Positions 8,101 to 15,917 of a stretch of 24,708 bases of DNA are shown piece by piece. Made by a program: the position numbers and the translations under genes. This DNA is from Candidatus Pacearchaeota archaeon (lineage in GTDB: Archaea > Nanoarchaeota > Nanoarchaeia > Pacearchaeales > GW2011-AR1), in contig JALOBN010000037.1 in NCBI GenBank assembly GCA_023228245.1, positions 1-24,708 of the forward strand, read 5' to 3'. Each line of letters begins with the position of its first letter. The stretch's first letter is position 1. Under the pieces are notes generated by a model. That model saw only the letters and a program-made list of their open reading frames with translations, searched no databases and was not told the DNA's origin.

Positions 8101-10093
8101 CGCTTCCAAGGAAATTGGCACATTCACATCCAACACGCTGAAAGACGGGGCGTTATTCTTCAAGGATCTGACCATAAGCACTGCGAAAGATGCATCCACA
8201 ATCACATCTCATGCATCCAAGGCGGCTGAATCCATCCTCATAGGCGGATCACAGACAGCTGCTAATGCCATCCGGTTAGGCTCCGAGGTCGCTGCCAATT
8301 TCACCACCCAGGCGGGGCAAGCCGTCAAGATCGGCCTCGATGCATCTGGTAGGGAGATAGCTGTAATAGGCCAGGTGGCGCAGCAACGGTTTACTCAGGC
8401 GGGTGGCATCCTATACGACAAGGTACAAGTCGCTGGTAGTGATCTGCAAACCAAAGGATTATCTACCGGAAATTCGCTAACCACTGGCGGTACTAACGCA
8501 AAATCCTCACTCGAAACCGGCGCAATGGGCGCAAAAACTTCTCTGCAAACCGGTGCTAACACCATTGGTAGCGCGCTTCAAACGGGTGCCAATGCCATCG
8601 GCAACGCCGCTAACATGGTCGGACAGGCCGCATCAAAGCTGCTCGGATTTGACGTTGCGTCTCTGTGGAAGAGTACAATGGGTACTCTGAGTACATCATC
8701 ATCGAGTTCGTCAGGCAGCTCTAGCACCGCACACAACTACGGCACTACCTCATGGGGTACGCAACTCCATTCGGCAGAATTCTCATCATGGGGCAAGAAA
8801 GCCACAGGCGGCAAGACATCTGGCCCGGAACTCTCCTTGATCGGCGAAGATGGCTCTTCTTATCCTGAGTATGTCATCCCGACCAAAACCAAACGATGGG
8901 ATCTTCTGTTGGCCGCAATGAAAGCCTACGGCATTCCGGGATATGCAGAGGGTACTTCAACCGGTAGCGCCACAGAGGACGCGGTTGATGCTGACAAGAT
9001 GACAGCGTATTTTGGCATCACCGGTCTTGCCAGCATGTCCAAACAGGTGCAAAAGATCATCAGTAACCTAAAAGATTTCTTTAGGATCTCATGGGGTATA
9101 ATCAAGGCAGAAGGCTCAACCTACTGGAAGCAGATTAATGCCGTTCTGACAACCGAAATAACCAGCATCCGAGATACTGGCTGGCAAGCAGCCATAGATA
9201 TCAGGAATGCATGGCTAACGACCAGCTCCGAAATTCTGGATGACGCGAAGGCACAATGGGCGAGCTATTGGCCATCCATAGAACCGTCCATAACCAGCCT
9301 GCAATCATCGATAATATCATCATTTGAGCAAGCAGGAGACGGGGCCAAATATGCTATCGACAGCATGGTGATGAACTCTGAAGCGAGCCTACAAGCTTTC
9401 CAACAAGATTGGGCTGACATTTGGGCGCAGCTCGTGACTGATATGGAGGACGCGCAGACAAAGATATCGGAAGGCGTCGCGGCGATCGCCGAAGCACTGG
9501 CGTCAATATCAGTGAATGTGAACATCAACGCAAATATCAGCAGTGGAGGAGGCGGTGGGACATCATATAGCAGCAGTGACAGTAGCGGCGTGGTGTCTGG
9601 TAATAGCAGTGGTGCAATACAGTTCACAGATTGCCTTTTCGAAGGATTCACGGATTCATGTACCGGGGTTCTGGTTAATCCGCTGATTTACACGAATCCG
9701 CAGGGCGTCACCAGCTACATAAATCCGATGACGTACAACTCAACTGGCGGGATATCGAATTATCAAGGCGCGGCCAGTTCTGGGAATTCATCGAGTTCAT
9801 ACACGTTGCCCGCTATATTCGCCGCACATGGCGCTCTACTAGACGAAGGCCCCAAGAAGATCATTGCTGGAGAAGCGGGTCCGGAAATTGTCCTGCCCGC
9901 GAAGCTGACCAGGATGTTCACAAGTCTTGCAGATATGGGATTTGGACAAGCTGGAAAAGCAAACTCTGATCGAATAGTTATCGAGGACCACACCGAGCAT
10001 CATTGGTACATGGATGGGAAGGAAGTGACCAATACCATCATGGATCGGGTTATGAAGAAAATGCAGCTCAGGGGCGCAGTGCCCGCGAGATAG
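5177..10093 (+). CDS. Tail tape measure protein
   Basis: At 1638 residues this is the longest gene. Residues ~100-330 match the TP901-type tape measure core (AAGGFDVASASAANL, L-A-D-S-A-K-L-A-M-S-T-L-N-Q-F-G, AGKDF-like AGMKDFDYAM, SGYSGEKAGTALRTAF). Hydrophobic helices lie near 425-450 and 505-570, as expected for a protein that enters the host membrane. A degenerate ~10-residue repeat with L-x-T-G-A-N-x-I-G occupies ~1090-1160. The G-E-x-G-P-E-x-V-(I/L)-P motif that closes many tape measures occurs twice, near 1220 (variant) and 1565, suggesting duplication of the C-terminal module. Length implies a tail of roughly 240 nm at ~1.5 angstrom per residue, a family rule of thumb. GAGGT precedes the start. 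Confidence 0.93.
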   Translation: MPGEMVGSAYAKISLDDKELDSGLNSAKGKFSAAVSSMEGKAVSVGKSIGTALAAGTVAAGVAIAGVATVGVKSYMDIESAAADAASKMDLGEIAQKSGKTVGEAFLGIKEHVIAVSRELGQLNTNAFDPTQIATALAGLAAGGFDVASASAANLSPILSLATATSYDLADSAKLAMSTLNQFGMGVDELGRVSDVYTLASGKSAAGMKDFDYAMQQAGPVAKGVGMSFEELTARIAKLADSGYSGEKAGTALRTAFMALTSPTKTQEETLAKLGLTFDDVNPRVHSFSETMDLLLSKGADIYDFGEIYGKEGAAIVYSTAQQNTAVKGLTSELVNSKGAAEQMAKLMLDTLSGSFDAAMGAATDLAIGIGQDLAPTVKGLLDWFSATGAPAIRGLYAAFKEGDWGKIGDTIGLTADRIKAAIAGIGSGLGIAAIGAGFMALVPVVAAMSSGILARWTALKTGTIASTLATKVAVLSNFVAMKASAIANALLTSSSTIVAFVAMKAQAIASTAAMVAGVLAGYASMVVGALSSVATLVAGTVGGIISIGTAIAAPIALIVAGLAGIGLALNPGKFEIFGKIATDTFNGIKDVVKDVWDAIQDGDWDKVVDRLKEAFKDAWDYIKRIDWAGLGSDIVEMVSDGAKAIVNAVFKLGDWIYTNVTKWVDGSGPKKLGQNIVDTIATAIKGWLGSDTSIWGALSKVWGMASDWLSLGWEIIKGIGSGILGKIQIYLAPAKNQFLDFVKSIGDAFFGLAATITSSVGGAINKMGESAAALVTWMGQNIPGVAAMLSSAASSSSGVTSKTSSSWVGTRYVTTDGKVFTDPAAAQAHQTAISTTGDVSVSGISSWGTQKISAYDLYKQKQSSAKISGLMDWYTPMGSEGETYAAPNEPVTSEANKQSGSWSSTQVAEGQTIGESMGEAFSDTVDKNFEVTWTPISKTVADGKTAWDEYIDGLKTHLVSYKTTMGLITNEEIAASKEIGTFTSNTLKDGALFFKDLTISTAKDASTITSHASKAAESILIGGSQTAANAIRLGSEVAANFTTQAGQAVKIGLDASGREIAVIGQVAQQRFTQAGGILYDKVQVAGSDLQTKGLSTGNSLTTGGTNAKSSLETGAMGAKTSLQTGANTIGSALQTGANAIGNAANMVGQAASKLLGFDVASLWKSTMGTLSTSSSSSSGSSSTAHNYGTTSWGTQLHSAEFSSWGKKATGGKTSGPELSLIGEDGSSYPEYVIPTKTKRWDLLLAAMKAYGIPGYAEGTSTGSATEDAVDADKMTAYFGITGLASMSKQVQKIISNLKDFFRISWGIIKAEGSTYWKQINAVLTTEITSIRDTGWQAAIDIRNAWLTTSSEILDDAKAQWASYWPSIEPSITSLQSSIISSFEQAGDGAKYAIDSMVMNSEASLQAFQQDWADIWAQLVTDMEDAQTKISEGVAAIAEALASISVNVNINANISSGGGGGTSYSSSDSSGVVSGNSSGAIQFTDCLFEGFTDSCTGVLVNPLIYTNPQGVTSYINPMTYNSTGGISNYQGAASSGNSSSSYTLPAIFAAHGALLDEGPKKIIAGEAGPEIVLPAKLTRMFTSLADMGFGQAGKANSDRIVIEDHTEHHWYMDGKEVTNTIMDRVMKKMQLRGAVPAR

Positions 10094-10104
10094 GAGGGAT
10101 AGAA

Positions 10105-10926
10105 ATACCAGACACATCACTCAATCACGGTCTGGCTTTGCCATTGGCGGCGGATGGCGGCCAGACCTTTTACACCGGATTGCACACAAATTTTGAAACT
10201 ATAGACGCTGTGTTGCCTCTCAATGGATGGGTGGCGGCGGGTGAGACTTGGACTTATGCTGCTAGTGATGCGCCAAGTTACACGTTTACGATTACCGGCG
10301 ACAAGACCACAAAATATTATCCTGGAATGCGTATCAAGCTCACGGATTCGACTGTAAAATATTTCATCATCACAAAGGCAAGTTATTCATCGCCAAACAC
10401 AACCATCACAATCTATGGCGGAACCGACTATACGCTATCTGGGGGGGCTATAACTCTGCCTTACTATAGCATGATGAAAGCACCGGCTGGGTTTCCACTA
10501 AGTCCGGCTAAGTGGACCGTCGAGCTGTCCGACGCAAGCGGAGCACACCAAGACAGTCCAACCCAGAATACCTATTACAATCTGGGGTCATTGTCTCTTT
10601 CGATTCCAATTGGCGTTTGGAATGTAAGTTTCGAGGTAATAGCAATCGTTGCTGCTGCGAGTGGGACAATGGCAGAGATGCTGGCTGGTGCATCGACTGC
10701 GGCAGATAGCTTCACGGACTCGAATTTGAAAGGCAGAGCATATCTTGGAGGAGTAACTAATGGGATCTACATCGGGATTCTAACCAGGTCTGGCGTGGTA
10801 ACACTGACCGCGAAAACAACCTATTACCTGGTGGCACAGACCACGCTTGCCGATCAATACATTATCCAGTTTGGTAGCGCGACGGATGCCAATACTGTAC
10901 TAAGAGCAACATGCGCGTATCTCTGA
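10105..10926 (+). CDS. Distal tail-associated protein, probable AUA start
   Basis: The frame is open from inside the tape measure gene and gives a T/S-rich, beta-strand-rich protein of about 273 residues, with no recognised domain. Its place between tape measure and hub suggests a distal tail or baseplate protein. The best start is ATA 10105: GGAGGG (10093-10098) lies six bases upstream, right after the tape measure stop. No ATG or GTG occurs in frame nearby; the alternative TTG 10003 would overlap the tape measure by 91 bases with no clear ribosome binding site, and the first ATG is over 100 codons further in. N-terminal PDTSLNHGLALPLAADGG and later NTYYNLGSLSLSIP are typical of virion surface proteins. 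Confidence 0.7.
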   Translation: MPDTSLNHGLALPLAADGGQTFYTGLHTNFETIDAVLPLNGWVAAGETWTYAASDAPSYTFTITGDKTTKYYPGMRIKLTDSTVKYFIITKASYSSPNTTITIYGGTDYTLSGGAITLPYYSMMKAPAGFPLSPAKWTVELSDASGAHQDSPTQNTYYNLGSLSLSIPIGVWNVSFEVIAIVAAASGTMAEMLAGASTAADSFTDSNLKGRAYLGGVTNGIYIGILTRSGVVTLTAKTTYYLVAQTTLADQYIIQFGSATDANTVLRATCAYL

Positions 10927-10933
10927 GGCATCT

Positions 10934-12730
10934 ATGTTGATATCGATTGGAACTACCAAGCTCTACACTGAGAAGACCTTAGCAGAAGCTTTGGGTAGCG
11001 ATGACAGCACGCCGCTCTCTACGTCCATGCCAGATAGTCTAACATTGGCGGAGATCTTCTCGGTCAATTCTCTGATTCTGAATGAGTCTGGTATTCAGAT
11101 AGAACATAATGTGGATGGCCGGGCTACAAGTTCGTTCACTGCATATGATAGCGCGGGATCTTTGACCTTCTACGAACGGCAAAAGGTCGAATGCAAGGAT
11201 TTGGATAATAATCTGCTATTTGCAGGACTTGTGCAATCTGCGGAAGAGGTCAAGGTCCCAGGCACGGATATCAAGTTTCATTCCATCGATGCTACAGACT
11301 TCACCGCTATGCTCGACTGGAGGGTAATCGATTATGCAGCAGAGGATACGCTGGCGGGCGATGCTGTAAAAGCCATCATGACTGAATACCTGGCAGAAGA
11401 AGGTATCACAGAAGGCTACATAGAGGATGGTGTAGTTCTTACTGAGATCTCCTTGGGAGATGTGACGGCCACTGTTGCCTTGCAGAAGCTCGCTGACAGC
11501 CAGGGATTCGTTTTCTATCTGGATTATGATCTCAAGCTATATTTCCATGCCAGGACGCTGTATGCTGCCGATTGGTCAATCACCGATGGCGAGGATATTC
11601 TGTCAGACAGCTTGTCGTTTGTTCATACAAATCCTGACTATCGTAATACTGAGATAGGGAAAGGTGGCTATGCTGAAACCGATCTGATGACGGATACTTT
11701 TATCGGAGATGGTACAACTAAAACATTTCCACTTGCTTATCCTGTCAATAGGATGAGTACGGTTACGGTGGGCGGATCGGCCAAGACTGTAGGCCAGAAA
11801 GGCACTGATACCGGGAGCTATGACAGCTATTATGCGATCCAATCAGAGACGTTCACGTTTGAAGTAGCTCCTGCGAATGCCGCTGCGATCATCATAGAAT
11901 ACTATGGCTTGTGGAAGGCCAAGTCGAAGGCCGAAGACCTCACCGCGATAGCCGCCAATGCTGCTAGGCAGGGGGTGGGCAGCGGCAAGGTCGAGCACAT
12001 CACAGTAGATGATAGCCTAACCAGCATCGAGAGCATGGGTGAATACCTGGAGTCTGCCCTGGCCAACTATGCAGTAGACGGCATAACCGTAAAATATCGT
12101 ACCAGACGGAGCGGCTTGGCTGCCGGAACTCTCCAGCACATCACTATAAGCGGCATAGACGAAGATTTCCTAATAACCAACGTAAGTGAGTCTCACAAGG
12201 ACGGGGATACTGAGTATTCAGTATCGGGCTGCTATGGCCCGGTGCAGGCCGAATGGGATACCTTTCTTAATACATCGTTCCAAGCAGTACAAAGTTCTAT
12301 CAGTGAAGGCATAGACGCCGCTGGGGTAACGAAATTATATAACATTGCACATACCTTTTTGACAGGGGATCGGCCAAACCCGTTTACTTCTGCCCCTATT
12401 GGGGCCGGTCTTAGGGTGGATTCTGACCTATGGCCTTCTTTCAGTCCATTGGATAGAGTGGAGTATATCGAATTTCATTATGGGGGCGTGGCGTTCTTCC
12501 GCAAAGCCCATACAAGCGTTGTCAATGAGATAACTGATGATATCCGTTCGTATTCGTATATTTCGCCAGCAGAGGCAGTCGGGTCAATCTCCGAGATTGT
12601 CCTATGGGGCGGCGATAGTGCAACGGGGACAATTGGCAGCGGGGTGGAATTGTTTAGAGTTGCCTTCGTAAAGACAAAAACCGTACTCGAAAGTTATCAA
12701 ATAAATGCACAATATCTCAAAGGAGCATGA
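10934..12730 (+). CDS. Tail hub / baseplate-like protein
   Basis: A 598-residue protein following the tape measure and one small gene, the usual position of the gp27/gpD-type tail hub. The N-terminal ~300 residues alternate strands and short helices, with F-A-G-L-V-x-S-A-E-E and ATVALQKLADSQGFVFYLD, which resemble the hub pattern of a repeated barrel with W-x-(I/V) and G-F strands. The middle holds TFIGDGTTKTFPLAYPV, a carbohydrate- or Ig-like strand seen in many tail proteins. The C-terminal ~140 residues (after FLNTSFQAVQSS) are beta-rich and may contact the fibres. GAGG precedes ATG 10934, seven bases after the previous stop codon. Confidence 0.65.
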   Translation: MLISIGTTKLYTEKTLAEALGSDDSTPLSTSMPDSLTLAEIFSVNSLILNESGIQIEHNVDGRATSSFTAYDSAGSLTFYERQKVECKDLDNNLLFAGLVQSAEEVKVPGTDIKFHSIDATDFTAMLDWRVIDYAAEDTLAGDAVKAIMTEYLAEEGITEGYIEDGVVLTEISLGDVTATVALQKLADSQGFVFYLDYDLKLYFHARTLYAADWSITDGEDILSDSLSFVHTNPDYRNTEIGKGGYAETDLMTDTFIGDGTTKTFPLAYPVNRMSTVTVGGSAKTVGQKGTDTGSYDSYYAIQSETFTFEVAPANAAAIIIEYYGLWKAKSKAEDLTAIAANAARQGVGSGKVEHITVDDSLTSIESMGEYLESALANYAVDGITVKYRTRRSGLAAGTLQHITISGIDEDFLITNVSESHKDGDTEYSVSGCYGPVQAEWDTFLNTSFQAVQSSISEGIDAAGVTKLYNIAHTFLTGDRPNPFTSAPIGAGLRVDSDLWPSFSPLDRVEYIEFHYGGVAFFRKAHTSVVNEITDDIRSYSYISPAEAVGSISEIVLWGGDSATGTIGSGVELFRVAFVKTKTVLESYQINAQYLKGA

Positions 12731-12736
12731 GAAAGT

Positions 12737-12745
12737 CTTAAATAG
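12737..12745 (+). promoter_or_regulatory. TATA box for HNH2
   Basis: CTTAAATAG lies seven bases after the hub stop codon. About 26 bases from its centre is base 12767, within one base of the first nucleotide of the leader stem, the same geometry as for HNH1. Confidence 0.6.
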
Positions 12746-12765
12746 TATCGCAGCGTATTGATTTT

Positions 12766-12855
12766 GAGGCTAGGAGATGGCTGATCCCCATTTCCGAAAG
12801 AGGTTTTCCTGAATCCTTCGCCTCATCAGATCTATTCAGGAATGCATGACAGGAG
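12766..12855 (+). ncRNA. Structured 5' leader of HNH2 (copy 2 of a shared leader)
   Basis: GAGGC (12766-12770) pairs with GCCTC (12820-12824) and AGG (12772-12774) with CCT (12815-12817). Inside are CTGATCCCC, CCGAAAGAGG and TTTTCCT in the same order as before HNH1; here ATGG/CCAT also closes a loop around CTGATCC. Downstream come GATCTA and CATGACAGGAGAT with the ribosome binding site. The basal stem differs from copy 1 but stays paired. Confidence 0.55.
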
Positions 12856-12865
12856 ATGTATTAGT

Positions 12866-13696
12866 ATGCTGGTAGAATGTAAATGTGGTACATGTGGTAA
12901 ATCATTCTTTGTAAAACCTTCCAAGATACCAGACGGGCGTGGTAAATATTGCTCCGGGGCATGTCTTAATAAATCCAAGGGCGAACCTCCGATAAAGCGA
13001 AAGTGTGGGCGATGTGGAAAAGAGTTTGTGGTTTGTGCATCGGCAGTAAATCGGGGAAAAGGCAGATTTTGCTCTATTGTATGCTCGAAGGGACATCCTA
13101 AGATAACCAGAAAATGCAAAACGTGCGGAAAAGAGTTTCAACTTTATTACAAAGATGCACTAAGAGGAGATGGACAATATTGTTCAAAGGATTGCTATTT
13201 TAATCGCCCGGATAAACCAGATAGAAAGATCATGCGCATATGCGAATTATGCAAAATAGAGTTTCCTATCTATGAAAGCGAATTGAAATCGGGTCAGGGA
13301 CGGTTTTGTTCACGCATGTGCCATGATAAATATCAATGTGGCCCAAATGCTCCTAATTGGCGTGGTGGAATTTCGAAAGTTTATTGTGAGAAATGGACAG
13401 AAGAATTGAGGGAATCCGTCAGAGAAGCATTTGGCAGAAAGTGTTATCTTTGCCCAACCACAGAAAAAGATAATGGATCAAAACTATCCGTTCACCACAT
13501 AAATTTCGATAAGCAGAGTGGATGCTTCGGAAAACGTTGGAATTTAGTACCACTGTGTAAGAAACACCACGCAAAAAGTTCTGGTAATAGGTTTGAATAT
13601 TTTAACCTTCTCATAAACCATTGGGTAATGAATACAGAAATTCATTTCAGGGGGGATGATCCTGGTATATACTCCTTCAGTTTGGTTGGAGACTAA
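12866..13696 (+). CDS. HNH homing endonuclease with four zinc-ribbon repeats (HNH2)
   Basis: The first ~150 residues are four tandem modules of the form C-x2-C-(G/K)-K-x-F ... G-x-G-x-(Y/F)-C-S-x-x-C, each a probable treble-clef zinc module for DNA binding. A linker with NWRGG leads to the HNH nuclease: CYLC near residue 193, catalytic VHHINFDKQS near 210, then PLCKKHH. ATG 12866 is preceded ten bases upstream by GGAG; an in-frame ATG at 12842 lies before that site and is less likely. The final residues overlap the start of fibre gene 1 by 41 bases. The gene is AT-rich compared with the tail genes around it, and it has its own promoter and leader, both signs of later insertion. Confidence 0.82.
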   Translation: MLVECKCGTCGKSFFVKPSKIPDGRGKYCSGACLNKSKGEPPIKRKCGRCGKEFVVCASAVNRGKGRFCSIVCSKGHPKITRKCKTCGKEFQLYYKDALRGDGQYCSKDCYFNRPDKPDRKIMRICELCKIEFPIYESELKSGQGRFCSRMCHDKYQCGPNAPNWRGGISKVYCEKWTEELRESVREAFGRKCYLCPTTEKDNGSKLSVHHINFDKQSGCFGKRWNLVPLCKKHHAKSSGNRFEYFNLLINHWVMNTEIHFRGDDPGIYSFSLVGD

Positions 13697-14378
13697 CCTC
13701 ACCACTGCGCAAAAACTCTCTTTTTTGGATAATTTAGAAACCATGTATTCGCAGTCTGTTGATTATATAGATGCGATTACTCATAGTTCGTCATATTTCA
13801 CGGATGCCGAATGCAATGCGCGCTATTTTTCATCAGCCACAGACGGAACCGGAAGCGGCCTAATCGCCGCCACTCTGGATGGCTATACCTCCGACCAGAT
13901 TATAGCGGCGGGTTCGCCTTCAGGTGTCATCGCATGGTGGTCAGGATCTGAGGCAAGCATAGCGACCAACTGTCCTGGGTGGGTGCTTTGCAATGGTCTA
14001 AATGGCACCCCGGACCTTCGAAATGATTTTGTTCCCGGATCGGGCAGCCACTACGCAAAAGGCGACACCGGAGGCGCAAATACAGTCAAAACAACAGGGA
14101 CGGTCACGATTGCCGGGCACGAGTTGACCGAATCCGAAATGCCTTTGCATTCGCATGGCACTATCCGAGATTATTACGAGCCAGCACAAGCTGGCAGCGG
14201 CCCAAGTGGCTGGAACGGCATCCCACCACACTACATGACCGCGATGGTGGAGCATCCTAGCTACACCGCGTACGCTGGGTCAGGCACAGCCCACACTCAT
14301 ACAGCGAGCTATACGGGCGATTCCGGGCAAGAAAAACGACCGCCGTATTATGCATTGTGTTTTATCCAAAAAAGTTAA
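13656..14378 (+). CDS. Collar-domain tail fibre protein 1
   Basis: A 240-residue protein with a short N-terminal helical segment shared with the next two fibres (x-Y-T-P-S-V-W, LDNLETMYSQ), a spacer, then a phage tail collar domain: GVIAWWSGS near 88, PGWVLCNGLNGTPDLRNDF near 106, and G-D-T-G-G-A. Two H-x-H motifs (LHSHGT ~165, HTHTA ~212) match the metal-binding histidines of short tail fibres such as T4 gp12. It ends in RPPYYALCFIQKS. ATG 13656 is used here, but alignment to fibre 3 makes CTG 13662 the counterpart of its start codon, with GGATGATC as the Shine-Dalgarno; HNH2 reads across this start. Likely role: receptor binding. Confidence 0.8.
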   Translation: MILVYTPSVWLETNLTTAQKLSFLDNLETMYSQSVDYIDAITHSSSYFTDAECNARYFSSATDGTGSGLIAATLDGYTSDQIIAAGSPSGVIAWWSGSEASIATNCPGWVLCNGLNGTPDLRNDFVPGSGSHYAKGDTGGANTVKTTGTVTIAGHELTESEMPLHSHGTIRDYYEPAQAGSGPSGWNGIPPHYMTAMVEHPSYTAYAGSGTAHTHTASYTGDSGQEKRPPYYALCFIQKS

Positions 14379-14381
14379 ATA
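14375..14381 (+). promoter_or_regulatory. TATA box for HNH3, overlapping the fibre 1 stop codon
   Basis: TTAAATA includes the TAA stop of fibre 1. Its centre is 26 bases before ATG 14404, which predicts a leaderless transcript, unlike HNH1 and HNH2. Confidence 0.55.
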
Positions 14382-14403
14382 GTATGAAGTGCATATCGAT
14401 TCT

Positions 14404-15192
14404 ATGCTAAAAGACACCAACTGTAAATGCGTGGTTTGTGGAAAACCGTTTTATACAAGACCATACATAATTAAGAAGGGATACGGGAAATATTGCAGCC
14501 ACGCGTGTCACGGAAAATCTAATATTATCAGAGTAACGAACACATGTAAATATTGTGGCAAAGATTTTTTAATTGAGCGATGGAAAAGCGACCAGACATT
14601 TTGCTCGAAATCATGTCGAATGTCCTCTCAAATGTCCAAGCCGCCTGTATACGTGAAATGTGAAAACTGTGGGGTCGAGTTCAAGATACGTCCATATAAG
14701 CTCGACAAAGTTAAATTGCATTTTTGTTCGCGAAAGTGTACTTATGATTATCGCGCCAAGATCCCATATTATATAACTGTTGAAGGTATAGAGAAGAGCG
14801 CAAAAGCGAAAATTGGCAAAAAGCGTTTACCGTTCTCGGATGAGCATAAAAAGCATATAGGAGATACTCGGCGAGGGGAAAAGAATTGGCATTGGATGGG
14901 CGGAAAATCGTTTGAACCGTACTGTCCAAAATTTGATAATGAATTTAAGGAGTACATAAGAGACAAATTCAATAGAAAATGCTTCATATGCGGAGGTCTT
15001 GAGGGCAATATACGCCATGCCGTCCACCATATAGATTATAACAAAAATAGCATCTGCAACGGCCATGGGTGGGCATTCGTTCCTTTGTGTATGTCGTGTC
15101 ATAACAAGACCCAACACCAGCGATGGCATTGGTTCAATTTGCTAATTTGCTATTGGGCAAATGATCCCGAAGTTAACTTTAATTCATTTTAA
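14404..15192 (+). CDS. HNH homing endonuclease with zinc-ribbon and NUMOD3 modules (HNH3)
   Basis: Residues 1-115 hold three zinc-ribbon modules (CVVCGKPF, CKYCGKDF, CENCGVEF, each with a later F/Y-C-S-x-x-C). A NUMOD3-like segment follows (FSDEHKKHIGDTRRG, then NWHWMGG), and then an HNH nuclease: CFICGG near 194, VHHIDYNKNS near 207, PLCMSCH. The nuclease part is closely similar to that of HNH1, down to CPKF, DYNKNSIC and HWFNLLI, while the zinc modules resemble HNH2, so the protein looks like a chimera of the two. ATG 14404 fits leaderless initiation; a GTG at 14389 is an in-frame alternative. The stop lies six bases before the ribosome binding site of fibre 2. The gene is AT-rich. Confidence 0.83.
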   Translation: MLKDTNCKCVVCGKPFYTRPYIIKKGYGKYCSHACHGKSNIIRVTNTCKYCGKDFLIERWKSDQTFCSKSCRMSSQMSKPPVYVKCENCGVEFKIRPYKLDKVKLHFCSRKCTYDYRAKIPYYITVEGIEKSAKAKIGKKRLPFSDEHKKHIGDTRRGEKNWHWMGGKSFEPYCPKFDNEFKEYIRDKFNRKCFICGGLEGNIRHAVHHIDYNKNSICNGHGWAFVPLCMSCHNKTQHQRWHWFNLLICYWANDPEVNFNSF

Positions 15193-15198
15193 TTTTTT

Positions 15199-15208
15199 GG
15201 TGGTGATC
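15199..15208 (+). promoter_or_regulatory. Ribosome binding site deciding an AUA start
   Basis: GGTGGTGATC matches the archaeal anti-Shine-Dalgarno and lies two bases before ATA 15211. No ATG, GTG or TTG is in frame within the next 45 bases, so this site points to ATA as the fibre 2 start codon. Confidence 0.6.
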
Positions 15209-15210
15209 TT

Positions 15211-15909
15211 ATAGCTTACGTCAAGTTTCATACTTCATGGAGTTCCGCCGACGAATTGACCGGTGAAGCTTGGAACCACATTGAAACGCAGTGGGCAGCC
15301 ATCCAGTCAGATGCCGATATCCACAGCCACGATTCACGCTATTACCCAAAAGCGACAGCGGACTCCACTTTCTTCAGCCTCACATTCTACACTGGGTTTG
15401 ACTGTGACCTATTGGATGGTCAGCATTTCTCGGATCTCCTTGCAACGGTGATGCCACTCGGGGCTATCATGATATGGTCAGGCACAGATGCCAATGTACC
15501 TTCTGGCTGGCATATTTGTGACGGCGGAACCTATGGAGGCAAGGTATCGCCTGATCTCAGGGACCGCTTTGTAATTGGTGCCGGGGGAGATTACGCAGTA
15601 GGGGCAACTGGCGGCCCGGCTACATGGAATGGCAACTGTTCGATATCGGGGACCGTGACAATAGGTGACCATGCGCTGACGACGGACGAAATCCCTTCAC
15701 ATAACCACGAATACACAGAATATTATAATGTTTACAACGTAGGAACGTATTTAGGCACCATGTATGGCAATCCTGTTTACCGCAACACGGCGGTGGGAAA
15801 TCAAGACACCGGTGGCGGAGCGCATGGGCACCCCGGATCGACCATTTCTGGAACTTTTGACCCTAGGCCGTTGTATCACAGCCTATATTATATCATGAAG
15901 TATGCGTGA
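15211..15909 (+). CDS. Collar-domain tail fibre protein 2, probable AUA start
   Basis: About 232 residues with the same plan as fibres 1 and 3. The N-terminus read from ATA is (M)AYVKFHTSWSSADELT, which aligns with MAYTKNENPWEAGDLVT of fibre 3, supporting this start. The collar domain begins at GAIMIWSGT near 83 with SGWHICDGG and SPDLRDRFVIGAGG. H-x-H motifs occur at SHNHEY (~163) and GAHGHP (~203), and the end is RPLYHSLYYIMKYA. The alternative TTG 15256 would remove the shared N-terminus and has no ribosome binding site. The gene follows HNH3 and its TGA is nine bases before the start of fibre 3, so fibres 2 and 3 are probably cotranslated. Confidence 0.78.
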   Translation: MAYVKFHTSWSSADELTGEAWNHIETQWAAIQSDADIHSHDSRYYPKATADSTFFSLTFYTGFDCDLLDGQHFSDLLATVMPLGAIMIWSGTDANVPSGWHICDGGTYGGKVSPDLRDRFVIGAGGDYAVGATGGPATWNGNCSISGTVTIGDHALTTDEIPSHNHEYTEYYNVYNVGTYLGTMYGNPVYRNTAVGNQDTGGGAHGHPGSTISGTFDPRPLYHSLYYIMKYA

Positions 15910-15917
15910 GGGATGAG

